Shown: in pieces, positions 33,310-42,632 of the stretch
Layout of the letters: each line of letters begins with the position of its first letter
Numbering within the stretch: position 1 is the stretch's first letter
NCBI GenBank assembly: GCA_900317285.1
Contig: ONGA01000010.1
Location: forward strand, 86,732 to 150,731
Source: an uncultured Bacteroidales bacterium
Lineage (GTDB): Bacteria > Bacteroidota > Bacteroidia > Bacteroidales > P3
Direction: 5' to 3'
Length of the DNA stretch: 64,000 nucleotides
Position numbers and translations under genes: made by a program
The notes under the pieces: generated by a model
Databases searched by the model: none
What the model was told of the DNA's origin: nothing
Seen by the model: only the letters and a program-made list of their open reading frames with translations

Positions 33310-35565
33310 ATGTACGAAATCATCAGCAAGCGGCTGCTCAACAGCCACGAGATCTACCGGATGGAAATCCACGCCCCTTGGATATCGCTCAGCGGCAAGC
33401 CCGGCCAGTTCGTCATTGTCATCCCCAATGAGAACGGCGAACGCATACCCCTCACCATCAGCGATATCGTCTACCAGCGGCAGTCTGTCGTCATCGTCTT
33501 CCAAGTCGTCGGCGAAACTACACGTCAGCTGGCCGAGATGAACGAGGGCGACGACCTCTACACCATCGTGGGTCCCCTCGGTCGTCCGAGTGAGCTGATT
33601 GAAAAACATGAGAAAGGCGAACTGAAGCGCCTCCTTTTTGTGGCTGGAGGCGTGGGCATCGCCCCGGTGTTTCCGCAGGTGAAATGGGCATTCCGTCAGG
33701 GCATCCCCACCGACGTCATCATCGGCGCCCGTTCCAAGGACCTCCTCTTCTATGAAGACGAGCTGCGCGCCGTGTGCCAGAACCTGCACATCATGACTGA
33801 CGACGGCTCCTACGGCGAGCAGGGATTGGTCACCGCCAAGGTCGACGAGCTCTGCACCAAAGGCGTGGAATACAGCCATTGCGTCGCCATCGGTCCGCTG
33901 CCGATGATGAAATTCGTAGCTCTCACCACCAAGAAATACAGCCTGCCCACCATCGTCAGCCTCAACTGCATGATGGTCGACGGCACCGGCATGTGCGGCG
34001 CCTGCCGCGTCCGCGTGGGCGACGAGGTGAAGTTCTGCTGCGTCGACGGTCCCGAATTCGACGGTCATCTGGTGGACTTCGACGAAGCCGCACGCAAACT
34101 CAAGACCCCCGACGCCCGACGCTACCGCATCGCCACCGCCGAAAGCGGTCACAAATGCAACCTGGCACCGGCAGTGGAAGCCGCTGTCAGCGAGACAAAA
34201 AAGCGCCAGAAACCCCGCGAGCAAGACCCCAAAGTGCGTGCCCGCAACTTCGACGAGGTCTCTTTCGGCCTCACCGAGCACCAGGTCCTCGTGGAAGCCA
34301 GCCGTTGCCTGCAGTGCAAGAAGCCGCGCTGCGTCGAAGCATGCCCCGTGGGCATCAACATCCCGCGTTTCATACAGAATATCAAGGAAGAAAACTTCAA
34401 CCAGGCCTATATCACCATCTCTCACGACTCTGCCCTGCCCGCCGTCTGCGGCCGCGTATGCCCGCAGGAGACGCAGTGCGAAGGCAGCTGTGTGATGGGC
34501 GTGAAGTCCGAACCCATCGCCATCGGCGCCCTCGAGCGTTTTGTGGCCGACAACCACCGTGCCAAATCCAAGCCGCAAAGCCCCTGCTACCCCGCCGGAC
34601 GCAAGGTGGCAGTCATCGGCTCCGGCCCCAGCGGCCTCACTTGTGCCGGCGACCTCGCCAAACACGGCTATCAGGTCACCGTCTTCGAAGCCCTGCACCA
34701 TGCAGGCGGCGTGCTCGTCTATGGCATCCCCGAATTCCGTCTACCCAAGCAGCGTGTCGTGGAACCCGAAATTGAGAACCTGCGCCGTCTGGGCGTCGAA
34801 ATACGCACCAACGTCATCATCGGCAAGAGCATCACCATCGACCAGCTCTTCGAGGATATGGAATACGACGCCGTCTATATCGCTTCCGGTGCCGGACTGC
34901 CCAAGTTCATGGGCGTCAAGGGCGAAACCCTCATCGGTGTCATCAGCGCCAACGAACTCCTCACCCGCACCAACCTCATGCACGGCTACGACGAACAATA
35001 CGACACCCCCATCTACCTCGGCAAGAAGGTCATCGTGGTGGGCGGTGGCAACGTGGCAATGGATGCCGCTCGCACAGCCCTGCGATTGGGCAGCGAGGTC
35101 ACTGTCGTCTACCGTCGCGGCCAGGAGGACATGCCCGCCCGCCGCGAGGAGGTGCACCACGCCATGGAAGAGGGCGTACAGTTCATGTTCCAGACAGCTC
35201 CCGTGGAGATTCTCGGCAACGTGGACGGCACCGTCCGTGCCCTTCGCTGTGTAAAAATGGCGATGGGTGAGCCCGACGAGAAAGGCCGCCGCAAGTTCAG
35301 CCCCATCGAGAACAGCGAGTGCGATGTCGAGGCCGACACCATCGTCGCCGCCCTCGGCACCAGCCCCAACCCCCTCATCCGCACCACCACCCCCGGTCTC
35401 GACTGCGAAACCTGGGGCGGCATCAAGGCCGACGAGAACGGTCAGACAAGCCGTAAGCTCATCTTTGCCGGTGGTGATGCCGTCAGTGGCGCTGCGACAG
35501 TCATCCTCGCCATGGGCGCCGGCCGCAAAGCGGCCAAGGCTATCATGGAGGCGCTGGAGAATTGA
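33310..35565 (+). CDS. Fused NfnAB: NADH-dependent ferredoxin:NADP+ oxidoreductase
   Basis: This flavin enzyme bifurcates electrons between NADPH, NAD+ and ferredoxin. The 751 residues hold NfnA first (about 1-280: FAD/NAD module with GGVGIAPVFPQVKWA and a 2Fe-2S site with CMMVDGTGMCGACR plus FCC), then NfnB. NfnB starts with 4Fe-4S cysteines (CLQCKKPRCVEACPVG and CGRVCPQETQCEGSC), then FAD loop VIGSGPSGLTCAGDLA and the NADPH loop VGGGNVAMDAARTA. One-piece fusions are known in Bacteroidetes. The NfnB half alone resembles the glutamate synthase small subunit, a common mis-annotation. It has its own promoter and balances redox in anaerobic metabolism. Confidence 0.93.
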   Translation: MYEIISKRLLNSHEIYRMEIHAPWISLSGKPGQFVIVIPNENGERIPLTISDIVYQRQSVVIVFQVVGETTRQLAEMNEGDDLYTIVGPLGRPSELIEKHEKGELKRLLFVAGGVGIAPVFPQVKWAFRQGIPTDVIIGARSKDLLFYEDELRAVCQNLHIMTDDGSYGEQGLVTAKVDELCTKGVEYSHCVAIGPLPMMKFVALTTKKYSLPTIVSLNCMMVDGTGMCGACRVRVGDEVKFCCVDGPEFDGHLVDFDEAARKLKTPDARRYRIATAESGHKCNLAPAVEAAVSETKKRQKPREQDPKVRARNFDEVSFGLTEHQVLVEASRCLQCKKPRCVEACPVGINIPRFIQNIKEENFNQAYITISHDSALPAVCGRVCPQETQCEGSCVMGVKSEPIAIGALERFVADNHRAKSKPQSPCYPAGRKVAVIGSGPSGLTCAGDLAKHGYQVTVFEALHHAGGVLVYGIPEFRLPKQRVVEPEIENLRRLGVEIRTNVIIGKSITIDQLFEDMEYDAVYIASGAGLPKFMGVKGETLIGVISANELLTRTNLMHGYDEQYDTPIYLGKKVIVVGGGNVAMDAARTALRLGSEVTVVYRRGQEDMPARREEVHHAMEEGVQFMFQTAPVEILGNVDGTVRALRCVKMAMGEPDEKGRRKFSPIENSECDVEADTIVAALGTSPNPLIRTTTPGLDCETWGGIKADENGQTSRKLIFAGGDAVSGAATVILAMGAGRKAAKAIMEALEN

Positions 35566-35625
35566 AAACCACCTTATTCTAAAGCATTAAATAAACATTT
35601 TTTACGAAGATTCTAAAAAGATTTG

Positions 35626-35633
35626 TATCTTTG
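35626..35633 (+). promoter_or_regulatory. Promoter -7 box for the DUF349 operon
   Basis: TATCTTTG fits TAnnTTTG and predicts a structured leader of about 80 nt before the ATG at 35721. Confidence 0.65.
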
Positions 35634-35636
35634 CAG

Positions 35637-35690
35637 TTGCGCTTCGCAAGAGGAAGCACACGGTAATTAACCTGTAACGGAATGTTACAG
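35637..35690 (+). promoter_or_regulatory. Two-hairpin leader of the DUF349 operon
   Basis: TTGCG-CTT-CGCAA (35637-35649) and CTGTAAC-GGAAT-GTTACAG (35672-35690) are perfect stems in the predicted leader. No T-run or anti-terminator is evident. It could control translation or mRNA life. I do not recognise a known riboswitch. Confidence 0.4.
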
Positions 35691-35720
35691 AAGTAGTTCT
35701 ATCAAATTAAAACCAGTAAA

Positions 35721-37682
35721 ATGGAAGAAACCAATGAGATGCAGAATGCTTCGATGGAAGCGCTGCCTAACACTGAAGAGGTCAACACCACAATGACCGA
35801 AACAACCGAAACTGAAACCGTTGCCGAACAGGCAGCCGAACCCCTAGCTGAGGAGAAACCGGCCGAAGCCCCCGAACAGGAGGAGAAGGAACCCGAGGTC
35901 GACTACAGCAACCTCTCGCGTGAAGAGCTCGTGGCAGCCTTCAAGGAACTGCTGGAGCAGGACGTGCAGAAAATCAAGAACCGCGTGACTCTTCTCCGCA
36001 CCCGCTTCAACGCCTTGGAAAGCGAGCGCAAAGCCGAAACACCCGAACCCACACCTGAACCTGAGCCTGCCGAAGCTGAGGCCCAGACAGAAAACAACGA
36101 GAAAACCGAACAGCCCGTAGAGAAACCCTTCCGCGACGAAATCAGCGAAGAGTTCCACCGCCTGCAGAACCGCTACCGCGAACTGAGACAAAAATATTTG
36201 GACAACTTGGAGGAACAGAAAAAGAAGAACCTTCAGGCCAAGCAGGCCCTTATCGAGGAACTGCGCCAACTGATAGACTCCGAGGAGGAGCAGGTACGTT
36301 CCGCCCTCGACAAATTCAATAATATCCAAGAGCGCTGGAAAGGCATCGGTGAGGTGCCGCGCGACCAGATGAACGACCTCTGGCAGAACTACCACTTCCA
36401 GATTGAACAGTTCTTCAACAAGTTAAAAATCAACCGCGAACTCCGCGCCCTCGACCAGAAGCGCAACCTCGAAGAGAAAATCAAACTCTGCGAAGCTGCC
36501 GAAGAGCTCATCATGGAGACTTCCGTCACCAAGGCATTCAAAGGCATGCAGGATCTGCGCGCCCGCTGGAAAGAGGTCGGTCCTGTGCCCGCCGAACAAA
36601 ACGAGGAGATTTGGCAACGCTTCTGCAACGCCGCCAACCAGATTGACGAACGCCGCAAGGAATACTACGACCAGCGCAAGGAGGAACTTGACAACAACCT
36701 CCTCGCCAAACAGGCTCTTATCGACAAGGCTGCCGAGCTGACAGAAAAACGTCCCGAAAGCACCAAGGAGTGGAACGATACCACCAGCGCACTCGACGAG
36801 TTGCTGAAGGTATGGAAGACCATCGGCCCCGTGCCCCGCGAAGTGAACGAGGAAATCTGGACCAAGTTCAAGGGCATGATTGACAAGCACTACAACGAAA
36901 AGAAAGAATACTTCAGCACCATTCGCGACGAGCAGGAATCCAACTACCAGAAGAAGATGGACCTCTGTCTGAAAGCCGAAGCCATCGCCAAACGCGAAGA
37001 CTGGAAGAAAGCCACCGCCGAACTGTTGGAGCTCCAGCAGGAATGGAAGAACATCGGCTCGACAAGCCGCAAGGTCAGCGACAAAGTCTGGCAGCGCTTC
37101 CGCAAAGCCTGCGACGAATTCTTCGCCAAGAAGGGTGAATTCTTCGCTGAGCGACGCACCTCCGAGAATGAGAACCTCGCCAAGAAAGAGGCAATCATCG
37201 CCGAGCTGAAGGCTCACGAATTCGGTGACAACCGCGAGGAAAACCTCGCTGCCATCAAGGAGTTCCAGCGCCAGTGGGCGGAAGTGGGCTTCGTGCCCAT
37301 GGCCGACAAAGAACGCCTGCATAAGGAATTCCGTGGCGAAATCGACCGCATCTTCGAACAACTGAAAATCAGTGCCCGCGAAGCTGAAGAAACCGCCTAC
37401 CGCGAAAGAATCCGCAATGTCGGCGCCGACGCCCACAAGTTTGTCATGAGCGAGAAGCAGGAGTTGCAGGACAAGATTGAAAAGCTGCGCAACGACCTGA
37501 ACCTCTGGGAGAACAACTTGGGATTCCTCGCCAGCTCGAAGCAAGCCGACCTCCTGAAGCAGGAGTTCGAAAAGAAGATGCAGGGTGCCCGTCAGCAGAT
37601 TGCGCTCCTTCAGGCAAAACTGCGCATCCTCGTCGAGGCTGAAAAAGCCGAGAAAGCCGAAAAAGAAGAAGGCGAGAAATGA
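35721..37682 (+). CDS. DUF349-repeat protein
   Basis: The 653-residue protein starts with an acidic Thr/Glu/Pro-rich region (about 1-130) and continues with five DUF349 repeats of about 75 residues, each beginning with a W-K-x-[IV]-G motif (RWKGIGEVP, RWKEVGPVP, VWKTIGPVP, EWKNIGSTS, QWAEVGFVP) and running into long charged coiled coil. The C-terminus is Lys/Glu-rich. Role and partners are unknown. It leads an operon with the GldB-like, LTA-synthase-like and lipid-kinase genes and overlaps the next gene by 4 bp. Confidence 0.88.
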   Translation: MEETNEMQNASMEALPNTEEVNTTMTETTETETVAEQAAEPLAEEKPAEAPEQEEKEPEVDYSNLSREELVAAFKELLEQDVQKIKNRVTLLRTRFNALESERKAETPEPTPEPEPAEAEAQTENNEKTEQPVEKPFRDEISEEFHRLQNRYRELRQKYLDNLEEQKKKNLQAKQALIEELRQLIDSEEEQVRSALDKFNNIQERWKGIGEVPRDQMNDLWQNYHFQIEQFFNKLKINRELRALDQKRNLEEKIKLCEAAEELIMETSVTKAFKGMQDLRARWKEVGPVPAEQNEEIWQRFCNAANQIDERRKEYYDQRKEELDNNLLAKQALIDKAAELTEKRPESTKEWNDTTSALDELLKVWKTIGPVPREVNEEIWTKFKGMIDKHYNEKKEYFSTIRDEQESNYQKKMDLCLKAEAIAKREDWKKATAELLELQQEWKNIGSTSRKVSDKVWQRFRKACDEFFAKKGEFFAERRTSENENLAKKEAIIAELKAHEFGDNREENLAAIKEFQRQWAEVGFVPMADKERLHKEFRGEIDRIFEQLKISAREAEETAYRERIRNVGADAHKFVMSEKQELQDKIEKLRNDLNLWENNLGFLASSKQADLLKQEFEKKMQGARQQIALLQAKLRILVEAEKAEKAEKEEGEK

Positions 37683-38611
37683 AACGCATCTTTTTCATCA
37701 TCGCACTCACACTCATAGTCACCGGTTGCGGCCACAAAGCCGAGCCGGTGACTATTCATCGTTTTGAGCAGCTTCTTTTTGCCAACCAAGGCAACGCAGC
37801 TGACTTCAACTCACCTCTCATCAACTACCTCCCCGACAACCCCGAATTCATGGCCATGGTGGCGGACTTTGTCGGCGACCCCGTCGTGCACCGCATCTAT
37901 ACGGTGACCGACAGCCTCTACCACGACCTATCATGGCTCGAACAGGATTTGGGCGATGCCATGTCTCGCGCCCACAGTATTTGCCCGGAAATCGACTACC
38001 ACCGTTTCTATACGCTGGTCACTGCCGACTTCGGCAACTACGCCAATCGGGTCTTCTGCTACGGCAACGATATGGCAATTGCCATCGACTGCTACACCCT
38101 TGGCGAAGTTGCCGAGATGCAAATGTTTGGTGTGCCGACCTATATCATGAATCTCTGTCGGCGTGAGTATATCACATCCGACTGCATGGCAGCAGCAGCA
38201 CGCAGCCATATTGAGCTGCCAGACGATGACCTCACCTTCCTCGACTGCGCTATCGCCGAGGGCAAGGTGCTCTGTTTCCTCGACCAGGTGCTGCCCTCCA
38301 CTCCCGACACCATAAAGATTCGATACACCGCCGACCAACTGGCTTGGATGGAGGAGAATGTCGAAAATGTTTGGGGATGGATTATCCAGAACGACGTGCT
38401 CTACAGCTCCGACCGCTCACATCTGCGCAACCTCATCGACGATGCCCCCAAGACCAACGCTTTCGGCGAAGGCTCGGCTCCGCGCACCGCCGCCTACATC
38501 GGGTGGCAGATTGTTCGTCGCTACATGAAGAAGAGTGGCGTCACAATGGAAGAGTTGTTTAAAGAGACCGACAGCAAGAAGATTCTCAACGAATCAGGGT
38601 GGAGACCCTGA
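37679..38611 (+). CDS. GldB-like lipoprotein
   Basis: The 310-residue lipoprotein has a signal peptide with lipobox VTGC (Cys about 17). The mature part resembles GldB, a lipoprotein needed for gliding in Flavobacteria: ISRFEQ-like IHRFEQLLF near the start, a YCYGNDMAIAID-like middle, and a helical end. In non-gliding Bacteroidales the function is unknown. It overlaps the DUF349 gene by 4 bp. Confidence 0.75.
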   Translation: MKRIFFIIALTLIVTGCGHKAEPVTIHRFEQLLFANQGNAADFNSPLINYLPDNPEFMAMVADFVGDPVVHRIYTVTDSLYHDLSWLEQDLGDAMSRAHSICPEIDYHRFYTLVTADFGNYANRVFCYGNDMAIAIDCYTLGEVAEMQMFGVPTYIMNLCRREYITSDCMAAAARSHIELPDDDLTFLDCAIAEGKVLCFLDQVLPSTPDTIKIRYTADQLAWMEENVENVWGWIIQNDVLYSSDRSHLRNLIDDAPKTNAFGEGSAPRTAAYIGWQIVRRYMKKSGVTMEELFKETDSKKILNESGWRP

Positions 38612-38624
38612 AAAATAATCAATC

Positions 38625-40496
38625 ATGATAAAGAAGAGCTATAGTATATATAAGTACATAATATATAAATGGCTATTGGCATTTGCCGCCCTGATGGCCA
38701 TGCAAGTGTTGTTCCTTGTCGCCAACCGACACATATTCCGCCCAGAAAGTGCGGCAGAATGGCTGAATATTCTATGGGGTAACGTGGTCTTCGGTGCCGC
38801 CACTGTCAGCACCTTTCTCCTCCCCTACCTCATCCTGATGCTTATCCCCGGCGACTTCCGATGGAAGAAAGGCTGCCGCATCGCCGCCGAAACGCTCTAT
38901 CTGGTCCCCATGCTCTTCGTACTCATCACCCGCGGCGCCGATTCAGCCTATTTCCAGTACACCTACCGCATGCTGTCGAACGAAATCTTCACCTACCTCG
39001 GCAACAGCGGTCCAATGGAAAAGCTCATTCCCAACTTCATGATTAACTATTGGTATGCGTGGGTATTCGGCATCGCCATCATCGTCGCATTCCTGCTGTT
39101 TAACCGCCGTTTGAAATTAGGAAACCAGAAACCATCAGGTTTCCAGTGGGCAGCGACAGCGGCAGGACTGCTTTTGGTTTGGTTCATGGCCCGCGGTGGT
39201 TTCGGCCATTTCTTGCGTCTCGACGACGCTGTCCATTACTGCCAGCCCAAGAATATTCCCGTGGTCAGCAACAGCGGCTATAATATTCTCCGCACACTCC
39301 TGCTGCCGCAATTGGAGCCCCACGACTACCTCCCGGAGGAAGAAGCCAATGCCCTCTTCTCGCCCGAATTCAATCCTGCTGCCTCATCAAGCGACAAATC
39401 CAAACGCTCGCCCAATGTGGTGCTCATCATCGTTGAAAGTTTCGGTCAGGAATATTCGAGCATCTACAATCCTTCCGGCGACACACGCACACCGTTCCTT
39501 GACTCGCTGGCACGCCATTCCACCGTCTATCAAGGTCGTGCCAACGGCAAACGCTCTATCGAAGGCATCACAGCCATCCTCACTGGCGTCCCCACCCTGA
39601 TGAACGTCCCCTTTGTCAACTGCACCTACCGTAACGACACTATCACAGGCATTCCCAACATCCTTAAACGCCACGGCTATCACACAGCTTTCTTCCACGG
39701 CAGCCACAATGGTGTGATGGATTTCGACAAGCTCTGTGCACGTGCCGGATTCGACGAGTATCTTGGTCTCAATGAGTTCAAGGACGAAGGCAAATGCCAG
39801 GAAGAGGACTTTGATAACGTTTGGGGTGTCTACGATGAACCGTTCCTTCAATATGTCGTGCGCCACACCAGCACCTTCAAGGAGCCCTTCCTCACCACGG
39901 TCTTCACCGTCACCTCACACGATCCCTTCCCGCTGCCCGAGAAATATAAGGGACAATTCGTCGAGGGCAAGCACCCCATCCTGAAATGCGTCGAATACAT
40001 GGACAACTCGTTGCGCCAGTTCTTCAATGAAGCGCGCAAACAGCCGTGGTTCAACAACACCATCTTCATCATCACCGCCGACCACAGCGGTCCCGGTCTC
40101 AGCCCCGAATATCTCGACTACGACGGTTCCTACCGCATTCCGCTCATTGTCTACAATCCCCAGAATCCCAAAGGACGCATTGACAACCGCATTGTGCAGC
40201 AGACCGACCTCCTGCCCTCTCTCATCGACCGCCTCGGTTTCAACGACCGCGTCATCGCTTTCGGGCAGAGCGTCAAGCAGACTCCCCTGGGCTGGCAGGT
40301 CTATTTCGGCAACGACTATTTCTGCATGGTCAGCAACAATGCTACCGACCCCACCAAGCACGACATTACCATCCTTTGCGGCAACCAGGAAATAGGAACT
40401 CCTGAGAACATCCGCTTCCTCAAAGCCGTGGTGCAGCAATACTTTAATCGTGTAATGAACAACAACCTGGTCGTTAAAAAGTCAAAACAGATATGA
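38625..40496 (+). CDS. LTA-synthase-like membrane sulfatase-fold transferase
   Basis: The 623-residue protein has five N-terminal membrane segments (to about residue 195) and a large extracytoplasmic alkaline-phosphatase-superfamily domain. Metal ligands and nucleophile are suggested by VVLIIVESFGQEYS (about 270), GKRSIEGITAIL (about 310) and TADHSGPG (about 485). Such enzymes move phosphoglycerol or phosphoethanolamine from a phospholipid to a glycan or lipid, releasing diacylglycerol. A lipid kinase gene overlaps its end by 4 bp, which fits recycling of that product. The acceptor is unknown. Confidence 0.87.
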   Translation: MIKKSYSIYKYIIYKWLLAFAALMAMQVLFLVANRHIFRPESAAEWLNILWGNVVFGAATVSTFLLPYLILMLIPGDFRWKKGCRIAAETLYLVPMLFVLITRGADSAYFQYTYRMLSNEIFTYLGNSGPMEKLIPNFMINYWYAWVFGIAIIVAFLLFNRRLKLGNQKPSGFQWAATAAGLLLVWFMARGGFGHFLRLDDAVHYCQPKNIPVVSNSGYNILRTLLLPQLEPHDYLPEEEANALFSPEFNPAASSSDKSKRSPNVVLIIVESFGQEYSSIYNPSGDTRTPFLDSLARHSTVYQGRANGKRSIEGITAILTGVPTLMNVPFVNCTYRNDTITGIPNILKRHGYHTAFFHGSHNGVMDFDKLCARAGFDEYLGLNEFKDEGKCQEEDFDNVWGVYDEPFLQYVVRHTSTFKEPFLTTVFTVTSHDPFPLPEKYKGQFVEGKHPILKCVEYMDNSLRQFFNEARKQPWFNNTIFIITADHSGPGLSPEYLDYDGSYRIPLIVYNPQNPKGRIDNRIVQQTDLLPSLIDRLGFNDRVIAFGQSVKQTPLGWQVYFGNDYFCMVSNNATDPTKHDITILCGNQEIGTPENIRFLKAVVQQYFNRVMNNNLVVKKSKQI

Positions 40497-41377
40497 AAAA
40501 AAAGATTGTTTTTGTCATCAACCCGATTTCCGGCGTAGGACGTCAGAGGAAAATAGAGCAACTCATCGTGGAGAATCTCAATCAGGACCTCTTCGACTAT
40601 TCCGTGCGCTATACCGAGCGCATCCACCATGGCACCGAGATAGCACGCGAGGCTGTGGACAAAGGTTTCGACTGCGTGGTGGCGGTAGGTGGCGACGGCA
40701 GCGTCAACGACGTGGCAGAGGGACTGAAAGACTCTGGTGTCACTATGGGCATCATTCCCTGTGGCAGTGGCAATGGTCTGGCCCGCGGCCTGAAAATACC
40801 GCTCAGCCCCGCCTCTGCCATCAAACTCCTCAACCAGCAGAACGAGCACCTTATTGACTCTATCGTCATCAACGACAAATACATCTCCGTCAACGCCGCC
40901 GGTGTGGGCTTTGACGCCTACATCGCACGTCTGATGAAGGCTGCCAAGACCCGTGGATTCGCCGCATATACCAACCTCATCCTCCGCGAATACGCCAGCT
41001 ATAAGAACAATACCTACACATTCACCGTCGACGGTCGTACCCTCGAGCGCAGCGCTTGGTTCATCGCCGTGGCGAACGGCAGCCAGTTCGGCTACAATCT
41101 CTCGGTGGCACCAAAAGCAAAACTCTCCGACGGTCTCATCGACATCTCCATCATCGACAAAATCCCTCTCGACCACATCCTCATCACCGCCCCCATGGCT
41201 TTCATGAACCTCCTCGACCACTCACAGCATGCCGAGATGTTCCGCGCCAAAGACCTTGTCATCGAAGGCAACGTGCACAAATGGGTCAACATCGACGGCG
41301 AGGGCATCAATGTCGGAAACACCGTGCATTTCGTCAATCATCCCCAATCCGTCAAGATTTACGGCAGGAAAAACTAA
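40493..41377 (+). CDS. Diacylglycerol/lipid kinase family protein
   Basis: The 294-residue ATP-dependent lipid kinase belongs to the DagK/YegS/DgkB family: N-terminal VINPISGVGRQRK, VAVGGDGSVNDVAEGL (about 64-79), PCGSGNGLARGL (about 89-100) and the C-terminal DGEGI. It probably phosphorylates diacylglycerol at the inner face of the membrane. The 4-bp overlap with the LTA-synthase-like gene suggests that it regenerates phosphatidic acid from that enzyme's by-product. Other lipid substrates are possible. Confidence 0.9.
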   Translation: MKKKIVFVINPISGVGRQRKIEQLIVENLNQDLFDYSVRYTERIHHGTEIAREAVDKGFDCVVAVGGDGSVNDVAEGLKDSGVTMGIIPCGSGNGLARGLKIPLSPASAIKLLNQQNEHLIDSIVINDKYISVNAAGVGFDAYIARLMKAAKTRGFAAYTNLILREYASYKNNTYTFTVDGRTLERSAWFIAVANGSQFGYNLSVAPKAKLSDGLIDISIIDKIPLDHILITAPMAFMNLLDHSQHAEMFRAKDLVIEGNVHKWVNIDGEGINVGNTVHFVNHPQSVKIYGRKN

Positions 41378-41387
41378 CCACCAAGCC

Positions 41388-41705
41388 ATGAAAAACAGCA
41401 ACATTGTCTACTCCACCAACCCCGATTTCAGCTTCGACGACGACGAGCCCGCAGTCGAGACGCTCGCTCCCGACCGTCAGCCTCTGCGTGTCAGCATCGA
41501 GCGCCACCACCGGGGTGGCAAGACTGTCACTTTGGTTAAAGGTTTTATGGGCTCCGACGACGACCTCGCCGACCTGGGCAGGAAACTGAAAACCAAATGC
41601 GGTGTGGGCGGCAGTGCCAAAGATGGCGAGATAGTCATCCAAGGCGAGTTGCGCGACAAGGTGGTGTCCATCCTCCAGTCGCTGGGTTATTCCAAAACAA
41701 AATAG
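41388..41705 (+). CDS. SUI1/YciH-family translation factor
   Basis: The 105-residue protein has a disordered acidic N-terminus and a SUI1 domain (about 30-104) with RGGKTVTLVKGF, DLGRKLKTKCGVGG and EIVIQGELRDKVVSIL. It is the bacterial YciH form related to eIF1 and may affect start-codon fidelity. It is 10 bp from the lipid kinase and convergent with the NlpC gene 5 bp later. Confidence 0.92.
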   Translation: MKNSNIVYSTNPDFSFDDDEPAVETLAPDRQPLRVSIERHHRGGKTVTLVKGFMGSDDDLADLGRKLKTKCGVGGSAKDGEIVIQGELRDKVVSILQSLGYSKTK

Positions 41706-41710
41706 TCGGC

Positions 41711-42307
41711 TTACTTCTTCACCCTACCACCCTTGTAGAAGTGCTTCTGCCAGTAGGTGTCGCTCAATCGCGACACACTTACACCGTTGCTTGTGGAGGC
41801 ATGTGCAAACAGGTTATCTTTCAGGTAGATGCCCACATGCGACACCTTCCCTTTGGAGTTGGTGAAGAACAGGATATCGCCTTCTTGCAGTTGGCTTTTG
41901 GGAATAAGGGTCACGTCGCGCAGCATGTCGTTGGACGTGCGGTGGAGCGTCACGCCGTACACCTGTCGGTAGATGGTGCCGACAAAAGCGGAGCAGTCGA
42001 TACCGTCACGGTCGGTGCCGCCATATTTATAGGGTACGCCGAGCCATGAATTGATGGCTTGGTAGAGAGCCTGGTTGTCGGAAGGGCTGTATTCAAGTCC
42101 GATGGGGTTGGTACGGTTCTGGTTCTGGCTTTGGCTGCGGGGCTTTGATATCACGGGGGTCTCCTTGACCACCTCGTCGACATAAAGCTGTCCAATGATA
42201 AAGTCCTCCTCCTCGAGGTCGCGCGACATGAAGTTTTTCAACACATCACACCCCGTCAGCATCGCACATGCCACGCACAGGAAGATTATATGTCTGTACT
42301 TTATCAC
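41711..42307 (-). CDS. NlpC/P60 endopeptidase lipoprotein
   Basis: The 198-residue peptidoglycan hydrolase of family C40 probably cuts gamma-D-Glu-DAP bonds. It has a lipobox MLTGC, a linker, and a catalytic domain from about residue 75: Cys in GIDCSAFVG, His in VSHVGIYL, and a third polar site near HASTSNGV. It forms a minus-strand group with a DivIC-like protein and MltD, so it acts in cell-wall turnover or division. Confidence 0.92.
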   Translation of the reverse strand: MIKYRHIIFLCVACAMLTGCDVLKNFMSRDLEEEDFIIGQLYVDEVVKETPVISKPRSQSQNQNRTNPIGLEYSPSDNQALYQAINSWLGVPYKYGGTDRDGIDCSAFVGTIYRQVYGVTLHRTSNDMLRDVTLIPKSQLQEGDILFFTNSKGKVSHVGIYLKDNLFAHASTSNGVSVSRLSDTYWQKHFYKGGRVKK

Positions 42308-42319
42308 TTTAGAACCTTA

Positions 42320-42619
42320 TCATTTTTTAATCACAAAAACATCCTCGTCTGCCCGCTTCATGTAGTAGTTCTCGCGGCCGTAATGCTCTATGGCGTCGAG
42401 GTTGCCCTCGATGGCTGCGGCATTGACCGAGTCGGTGACAATGGCCTCACGCAATTCCTTCTCTTCATCGTGGAGCGTCGACACCTGGCGGTGCAGCTTC
42501 ATCGTCACCAACAGGTTGTTGGGGTCGATGAAGAGGATGACAACAAGAAACACCGCGGTAGCCGCAATGTACTTGAAGCCCTTGCCCTTATAGATGTTTT
42601 TTATTTTCTCAATGCCCAT
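42320..42619 (-). CDS. FtsB/DivIC-type septum protein
   Basis: The 99-residue protein has one membrane segment (about 18-33, IAATAVFLVVILFI) and a periplasmic coiled coil ending in YGRENYYMKRADEDVFVI, the hallmark of FtsB/DivIC where an E-[YF]-x-ARE-like motif is expected. It acts in the divisome with FtsL and FtsQ. It lies between the NlpC gene (12 bp) and mltD (13 bp). Confidence 0.85.
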   Translation of the reverse strand: MGIEKIKNIYKGKGFKYIAATAVFLVVILFIDPNNLLVTMKLHRQVSTLHDEEKELREAIVTDSVNAAAIEGNLDAIEHYGRENYYMKRADEDVFVIKK

Positions 42620-42632
42620 AGGTGTCCTTTCT

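Noticed and set aside
33310-35565. Treating the NfnA-NfnB fusion as novel
   Set aside because: One-piece forms are known in Bacteroidetes.
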